Part shown: positions 59,783 through 64,000 of the stretch, piece by piece | Position numbering within the stretch: the first letter of the stretch is position 1 | Layout of the letters: every line of letters begins with the position of its first letter | NCBI RefSeq assembly: GCF_004919095.1 | Contig: NZ_STGJ01000014.1 | Location: 33,721 to 97,720 of the forward strand | Direction of reading: 5' to 3' | DNA: 64,000 nucleotides | From: Crenobacter intestini | GTDB lineage: Bacteria > Pseudomonadota > Gammaproteobacteria > Burkholderiales > Chromobacteriaceae | The notes under the pieces: generated by a model | Told to the model about the DNA's origin: nothing | What the model saw: only the letters and a program-made list of their open reading frames with translations | Databases searched by the model: none | Translations under genes and position numbers: made by a program

Positions 59783-61339
59783 GTGCCTGCCATCGGCTAC
59801 CAGTGGCTCGCCAAGGCCTACAACATCGATCCGGTTCACCCCTTTGCCGTGCAGAGCACCATCGGGGGATCGCGCACGACCGTGCTTGAGCATGATCGCC
59901 GGCGCGAGGTCTATCCGGAAAGTTACCGGCCAGCCGAAACGCTGAAGGATCAGCTCACGTTTGCACTCAAGCACGAGGAGGTACACCTCGAATTTTTGAG
60001 CCGGCTGTTTCGAAGGTCTGCAGTCAAACAGGCGCTGACTGCATGGATTCAAAGTGAGCCCACTGGCACCTACGCCAGACGCGCCTGCTTTCTGTATGAA
60101 TGGCTGACGGGCAATGCGCTCGATTTCCCAGGGGTGGTGCGTGGCAACTATGTCGATGCCTTGGATGACAAGCGCTACCTGACAGGAACACCGACGAACT
60201 GCGCACGATGGCGGGTGCGCGACAACCTGCCCGGCAACCGGGATTTCTGCCCCATCGTCAGACGAACGGAGGTGGTCAGGCAAGCTGAAGCCTACGACGT
60301 TGCTGCCAAGCTGGCTTCGCTGGAAGAGGACTACGGTGTTGATCTGATCATGCGAAGTACCGTTTGGCTGACCGTGAAGGAAAGCCGCGCGAGTTTTCTG
60401 ATTGAGCGTGAGCAGGGGCAGGAAGACCGAATCCGACGCTTTGCCGCAGTGATGGAGCAGGCATGCGGTCAATATGACAACCCGTTCGACCCTTCGGTGC
60501 TTACCACCTTGCAGCACGACATCCTGGGGGCGTCTGCCTTGCGCTACGGCCTGCGCAAGTCACCGGTATTTGTCGGGCATGTCGCACACTACCAGCCTGT
60601 CGTCGATTACATCGCACCACACTGGGACGTAACGGTGGCCATGTTGGGAGGGTTGTCTGCCTTCCTGAACCGTACACAGGGACAGGCATCCTTGCTGCGG
60701 GCAGCGGTTGCCTCCTTTGGTTTTGTCTACGTGCATCCCATGGCAGATGGGAATGGCCGCATTTCTCGCTTCCTGATCAACGACGTACTGCGGCGGGATG
60801 GCCAGGTGCCAGCACCCATCATTTTGCCAATCTCAGCCACCATCACCCACAGCACGCGTAACCGGGCAGACTACGACCGGGTGCTGGAGCGCTTCTCGCG
60901 TCCACTGCTGCAACGCTACAGCCAACACTACCGCTTTGCCGAAAGCATTGAGGCTGAAGATGGCGTGGTCTTCAATTTTCACTTTGATGCGTATGAAGAC
61001 GCGCGCCCGGCTTGGGCCTATCCGGACCTGACCGCCCATGTCGCGTATCTGGCTCAAGTGGTCGACCAGACCCTTAGTCTGGAAATGCGTGACGAAGCGC
61101 GTTTTTTGCAGGCCAACGAACGTTCACGCCATGGCATAAAGCACGTACTGGAAGCCCCGGACGCTGATCTCGACGTGATCATTCGCAGCATCAGAGAGAA
61201 CAATAACCGCGTCTCCAACAAGCTGCTTAAACGCTATCCTTTACTGGAAAAAAATCCTGCTTTGGCTGAGAAAATTGCGGGCATTGTTCAGGATGCATTT
61301 TCTGCCAGCGCTCCTGCAGAGCGAACGCCAAAAAGCTAG
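59783..61339 (+). CDS. Fic-family AMP-transferase
   Basis: The 518-residue protein carries a complete Fic motif, HPMADGNGRISRFLINDVLR (about residue 318), with the catalytic His and the phosphate-binding GNGR loop; family members transfer AMP or another nucleotide part to proteins. About 230 residues precede the Fic domain (TFALKHEEVHLEFLSRLFRR, AWRVRDNLPGNRDF-type strands), longer than in typical Fic. Start GTG 59783 is uncertain since no good ribosome site is seen. The clear inhibitory (S/T)xxxE(G/N) helix of classes I-III was not found by eye. Some Fic proteins act against phage; context here would allow that. Confidence 0.87.
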   Translation: MPAIGYQWLAKAYNIDPVHPFAVQSTIGGSRTTVLEHDRRREVYPESYRPAETLKDQLTFALKHEEVHLEFLSRLFRRSAVKQALTAWIQSEPTGTYARRACFLYEWLTGNALDFPGVVRGNYVDALDDKRYLTGTPTNCARWRVRDNLPGNRDFCPIVRRTEVVRQAEAYDVAAKLASLEEDYGVDLIMRSTVWLTVKESRASFLIEREQGQEDRIRRFAAVMEQACGQYDNPFDPSVLTTLQHDILGASALRYGLRKSPVFVGHVAHYQPVVDYIAPHWDVTVAMLGGLSAFLNRTQGQASLLRAAVASFGFVYVHPMADGNGRISRFLINDVLRRDGQVPAPIILPISATITHSTRNRADYDRVLERFSRPLLQRYSQHYRFAESIEAEDGVVFNFHFDAYEDARPAWAYPDLTAHVAYLAQVVDQTLSLEMRDEARFLQANERSRHGIKHVLEAPDADLDVIIRSIRENNNRVSNKLLKRYPLLEKNPALAEKIAGIVQDAFSASAPAERTPKS

Positions 61340-61404
61340 ACGCGTTGCGTTTGGGCAGTACCGCATTTCGCCGACAAGCGGGGAAACTGCCTGCAGCGCA
61401 GCTT

Positions 61405-61419
61405 GTGCAAAATTTGCAC
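61405..61419. promoter_or_regulatory. 15-bp palindrome before SRAP gene
   Basis: gtgcaaaatttgcac is a perfect inverted repeat around a central A, 27 bp before the SRAP start. It does not match the LexA consensus; the regulator is unknown. Confidence 0.4.
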
Positions 61420-61445
61420 CATCTCATCCACGGTCGAAATAGTCC

Positions 61446-62066
61446 ATGTGCGTCAACTTCGCCCCGCCCACCCGCAGCCAGCTCACCGGGCACTTCCACG
61501 TTGACCCGCCGCAAGGGGAGTGGCCGGCGGATGTGTGGCCGGACCAACCCGCTCCAGTGCTGATCGATACCGGGGAAGGGCCGTACGCCTTCCTCGCGTC
61601 GTTTGGTTTCGTGCCCAAGCTGCACCAGAGCGGCGGCCGTCATCTATCGACCCAAAATGCGCGGTCGGAAACGGTCGGCCGCCTGCCCACCTATCGGCAG
61701 GCCTGGGCACAGAGCCAACTGTGCTTGGTGCCGATGCAGGCGTTTGTCGAGCCGTGCTACGAGACCGGCCGGAATGTGTGGACGCGGATCGGTCTGCAAA
61801 AGGGTGAGCCCTTCGCGGTAGCTGCCCTGTGGAGAGGCTGGCGCGGTGAGAACGGGGACGTCAGTCACAGCTTCACGCTGCTGACCATTAACGCGGATGA
61901 CCACCCGCTGATGCGCCGGATGCACAAGCCAGGCGACGAGAAACGATCGCTGGTGGTGCTGCCGCCGGCGTACTACGGCGACTGGCTGCGCTGTCGGGAT
62001 CCAGCAACCGCGCGGGGGTTCTTGCGGCACGATCCAGCAGTGCAACTGGCAATCTTGCCAAGCTGA
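61446..62066 (+). CDS. SRAP/HMCES-family DNA-protein crosslink enzyme
   Basis: The 206-residue protein begins MCVNFAPP: Cys2 is the residue that bonds to abasic sites in single-stranded DNA, shielding them. Other family residues are AFLASFGFVPKLHQSGGRHL, LSTQNARSETV (Asn), CLVPMQAFVEPCYETG (Glu) and NADDHPLMRRMHKPGDEKRS (His). It is related to E. coli YedK. Start ATG 61446 is fixed by the need for Cys2. A lone gene, no partner. Confidence 0.92.
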   Translation: MCVNFAPPTRSQLTGHFHVDPPQGEWPADVWPDQPAPVLIDTGEGPYAFLASFGFVPKLHQSGGRHLSTQNARSETVGRLPTYRQAWAQSQLCLVPMQAFVEPCYETGRNVWTRIGLQKGEPFAVAALWRGWRGENGDVSHSFTLLTINADDHPLMRRMHKPGDEKRSLVVLPPAYYGDWLRCRDPATARGFLRHDPAVQLAILPS

Positions 62067-62080
62067 CAGCCGAGGACAGA

Positions 62081-62193
62081 ATGTCGAACCTCGAAATCGG
62101 TCTCCCCTACATCCTCGCAGCCGCCGTCGTGCTGCTCACCGCGGCCGCCGTCGGGGGATTCTGCTCCAGCGCTACTTGCGGCGTCAGGGCTAG
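62081..62193 (+). pseudogene. Small membrane protein, frameshift in a G run
   Basis: Frame 1 from ATG 62081 reads MSNLEIGLPYILAAAVVLLT then AAAV, one membrane segment. One base lost in the G run at 62153-62157 would restore ILLQRYLRRQG and a stop at 62191-62193, a normal positively charged tail. As read, the frame continues into antisense of the next gene. Either a sequencing slip, phase variation or a broken gene. Confidence 0.4.
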
Positions 62194-62199
62194 TCCCGC

Positions 62200-62517
62200 T
62201 CAGTCCCAGGGAAGCTCGAGATCCGGCGTGCTGCGGTCATTCTTGAGCGGACGGTCGTCGATCACCACTGCCGAGGGCTTCGGTTTTGGAGAACGCTTTT
62301 TTGGACGGGGCGCTGGTGCCGCGGCGGGCGGCGCATCCGCCATGCGCTCGTACTCGCCTGCGAGCGAAGCCGGCCACCAGGCGCGGAAGGCGTGCAGGTC
62401 GACGCCATGCGGGGCGTACCATTTTTTGAGCGCCGGATCCCAGCGCGCGCCGAGCTTCTTGGCCTGGTCTTTTTCGGCAAACGGGACTTCGAGATAGAGC
62501 TGGGCACTGATCGGCAT
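62200..62517 (-). CDS. DUF5710 domain protein
   Basis: The 105-residue protein reads MPISAQLYLEVPFAEKDQAK then LGARWDPALKKWYAPHGVDL and FRAWWPASLAGEY, the DUF5710 domain known from TraC-like primases and plasmid proteins. The C-terminal part is low-complexity with Pro, Ala and Lys (PRPKKRSPKPKPSAVV) and ends DLELPWD, a motif like the C-terminal tail of SSB. I used ATG 62517; TTG 62532 is in frame. Likely DNA-processing adaptor. Confidence 0.75.
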   Translation of the reverse strand: MPISAQLYLEVPFAEKDQAKKLGARWDPALKKWYAPHGVDLHAFRAWWPASLAGEYERMADAPPAAAPAPRPKKRSPKPKPSAVVIDDRPLKNDRSTPDLELPWD

Positions 62518-62532
62518 CGGTTGGTCTGGCAA

Positions 62533-63104
62533 GAATTCGAGAAGTCTCTAGCGTACCACCAACGCCGCACCCGCCAGCATCGCCCCCCCCAATGCAGGCC
62601 CGCATTGCGCGTCCGTGCTGCGATCGGTGCCATGGATGGCTCACGGTGCGTCTGCGCGCGAAATCGTCTAAGAATGGCCTTGCAGTGCCCTGCGCGCCGA
62701 TCGGGGCGGGGGTCGCGCCAACAGATCGCCCGGCCAGGGCCAGCACGCCCCGGCAGCGATGCAAGCGGGGGACTTGAACGCTTTGTCCGCCCGCACCGCC
62801 CGGGTCAGCGCCAGCCGTGCGGAACGCATCCGACCAGGTCTGCAGGACAAGGGCGGGGGCGCCTGTACCCATCGCCGTTACCCGAAGAAGAACCATGCGA
62901 ATTGACGAACTGCTGGCACAGGCGTCTGCCTGTCGCACCGACAGTGGACAGTGCGTTGTAGCGCGGGAATGAGGGTGCTCATCGGGGGGGGGCTCCTGTC
63001 CGGTCACGTCTTATTTTTAGCAAATACGCCAATGTGATTTTTAAATATTTAAGATTTCAAAATATGGCTGGCGAACAATTCAATATTCGTCGTAATATAG
63101 AAAC
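62533..63104. other. Gap with no convincing gene
   Basis: 570 bp. The minus strand near 62540-62640 can be read, with a frameshift in a run of seven G, as an end HWGGAMLAGAALVVR resembling a DMT/EamA transporter tail, but no body is found. A 24-codon plus frame at 62895 (MRIDELLAQASACRTDSGQC) is unsupported. From 63000 the DNA is A+T-rich and belongs to the arsR control region. Confidence 0.4.
63083..63098. promoter_or_regulatory. Possible ArsR operator
   Basis: ATATT-N6-AATAT ends seven bases before the arsR start. A similar AATATT pair occurs at 63957-63972, before the next ars gene. ArsR proteins bind such A+T-rich inverted repeats and let go when arsenite is bound. Confidence 0.45.
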
Positions 63105-63479
63105 ATGGAAAACCAGACCGCTACCCAACTGTTCGAGTCACTCGCCTCCGGCATCCGGCTCGACGCCTTCCGCCTCTTGGTCAAACACGGCCACGCGGGC
63201 CTTGTCGCCGGCGAGATTGCCAGCGCGCTCGATATCGCGCCGAACAAGCTCTCCTTCCACCTGAAGGCGCTGACCCACGCGGGTCTGGTGTCGGTGACGC
63301 AGGAGGGGCGCTTCCAGCGCTACCGCGCCAACCTCGCGCTGATGCTGGACCTGATTGCCTACCTGACCGCCGAGTGTTGCAGCGGCGAGCCCGGGCAGTG
63401 TCTGGACGCACGTGCGGCTTCATCGTGTTCGGCCGCGCTGCTGCCCCCTGTTTCAACTGTTACGGAACCCAAACCATGA
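63105..63479 (+). CDS. arsR: ArsR-type arsenic-sensing repressor
   Basis: The 124-residue winged-helix protein reads ATQLFESLASGIRLDAFRLL, GEIASALDIAPNKLSFHLKA then LTHAGLVSVTQEGRFQRYRA. The C-terminal ECCSGEPGQC gives adjacent cysteines of the kind that bind As(III) in this subgroup; further Cys at 103-107. The end overlaps arsC by ATGA. It represses the ars operon until arsenite is present. Confidence 0.93.
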   Translation: MENQTATQLFESLASGIRLDAFRLLVKHGHAGLVAGEIASALDIAPNKLSFHLKALTHAGLVSVTQEGRFQRYRANLALMLDLIAYLTAECCSGEPGQCLDARAASSCSAALLPPVSTVTEPKP

Positions 63480-63949
63480 ATGTGTTGTTCCTGTGCACCG
63501 GCAATTCGTGCCGCTCCATTCTCGGCGAAGTCACCTTCAACCATCTGGCGCCGCAAGGCTGGCGGGCGATGAGCGCCGGCAGTCAGCCGACGGGCTATGT
63601 GCACCCGCGCTCGATCGCGCTGCTGGCGCGTGAAGGGATGCAGACGGACGGTGTTTCCAGCAAGAGCTGGGACGTGTTGCCGGCGGTGCCGGACATCGTG
63701 ATCACCGTATGCGCGTCCGCCGCCGGCGAGACCTGCCCGGCCTACCTGGGGCCGGTGCTGCGCACGCACTGGGGCGTGGACGACCCGGCGCATGCGACCG
63801 GTACCGACGAACAAATCGACGCGGCCTTTATGGCGGCGTACCGCACCTTGCGTGCGCGCATCGAGGCGATGCTCGCGCTGCCGCTCGAAACGCTGGATAA
63901 AGCCGCGCTCAAGAGCGAGCTCGACCGCATCGGCCGTGAAGTGTGCTGA
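63476..63949 (+). CDS. arsC: Arsenate reductase, LMW-phosphatase type
   Basis: The 157-residue protein begins MNVLFLCTGNSCRSILGEVT: the C-x5-R loop (CTGNSCRS) of low-molecular-weight phosphatases and thioredoxin-type ArsC. Second and third redox Cys candidates are TVCASAAGETCPAYLGPVL (about 81-89). It reduces arsenate to arsenite for export. It is coupled to arsR (ATGA). Confidence 0.93.
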   Translation: MNVLFLCTGNSCRSILGEVTFNHLAPQGWRAMSAGSQPTGYVHPRSIALLAREGMQTDGVSSKSWDVLPAVPDIVITVCASAAGETCPAYLGPVLRTHWGVDDPAHATGTDEQIDAAFMAAYRTLRARIEAMLALPLETLDKAALKSELDRIGREVC

Positions 63950-63986
63950 TTTTCTGCAATATTTCAATATTCATTGGATCATTGAC

Positions 63987-64000
63987 ATGACAAAGATTGA
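63987..64000 (+). CDS. Start of next ars-operon gene, truncated by window
   Basis: ATG ACA AAG ATT GA reads MTKI before the window ends. By context it is probably an arsenite exporter or another ars gene, but four codons cannot show this. Confidence 0.4.

Noticed and set aside
62237..63007. 256-codon minus frame
   Set aside because: Out of frame with the DUF5710 gene and without recognisable domain; low-complexity Gly/Arg/Ala.

Overview
The window is 64 kb of GC-rich DNA with short intergenic gaps. It looks like a Pseudomonadota chromosome, most likely a betaproteobacterium; this rests on codon usage, the ars genes and the general gene style, not on any rRNA or marker gene. No rRNA gene, complete tRNA gene, integrase or CRISPR array is visible. 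Most of the window is a defence and mobile-element island.

Layout. 1-2991: end of an LprI-like gene, a YbjN-like gene, a small Cys-rich repeat protein, an ADP-ribosylglycohydrolase and a frameshifted orphan. 3071-5092: rmuC. 5189-8884: an unrecognised 888-residue protein and an ASCH-domain protein, closed by a terminator. 9099-17042: a complete type I Zorya system (zorABCD). 17343-34306: a five-gene operon of SNF2 helicase, very large adenine methyltransferase, C39-like cysteine peptidase, giant DEAD/DUF1998 helicase and RelE-UvrD helicase. It starts like class I DISARM (drmD-drmMI) but continues with a Druantia DruE-like protein, and it is the best candidate here for an undescribed system. 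34817-41185: a second cassette (tiny ORF, DUF6361, two-HKD phospholipase D, SNF2 helicase) with a different base style.

41240-46796: an IS5-family scar, then an operon of tandem AAA+ ATPase and DUF2779 nuclease. The nuclease gene has been broken by an IS200/IS605 element carrying intact-looking tnpA and tnpB. 47124-55224: an HTH regulator and three small unknown genes beside a convergent AddB-like/AddA-like nuclease-helicase pair. 55448-58249: IS scars, hipBA with three copies of one palindromic operator, and a decapitated KfrA-like gene. 58480-59143: higBA with a probable leaderless promoter. 59257-63104: an HsdR C-terminal relic, a Fic protein, an SRAP-family protein, a frameshifted small membrane gene and a DUF5710 gene. 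63105-64000: arsR, arsC and the first codons of the next gene.

How it works together. At least two multi-gene anti-phage systems (Zorya and the DISARM/Druantia-like operon) plus likely further ones (DUF6361-PLD-helicase, AAA-DUF2779, AddAB-like) are stacked in tandem. Toxin-antitoxin pairs and relics of restriction and transposition genes fill the flank, as expected for a defence island that gains and loses modules repeatedly.
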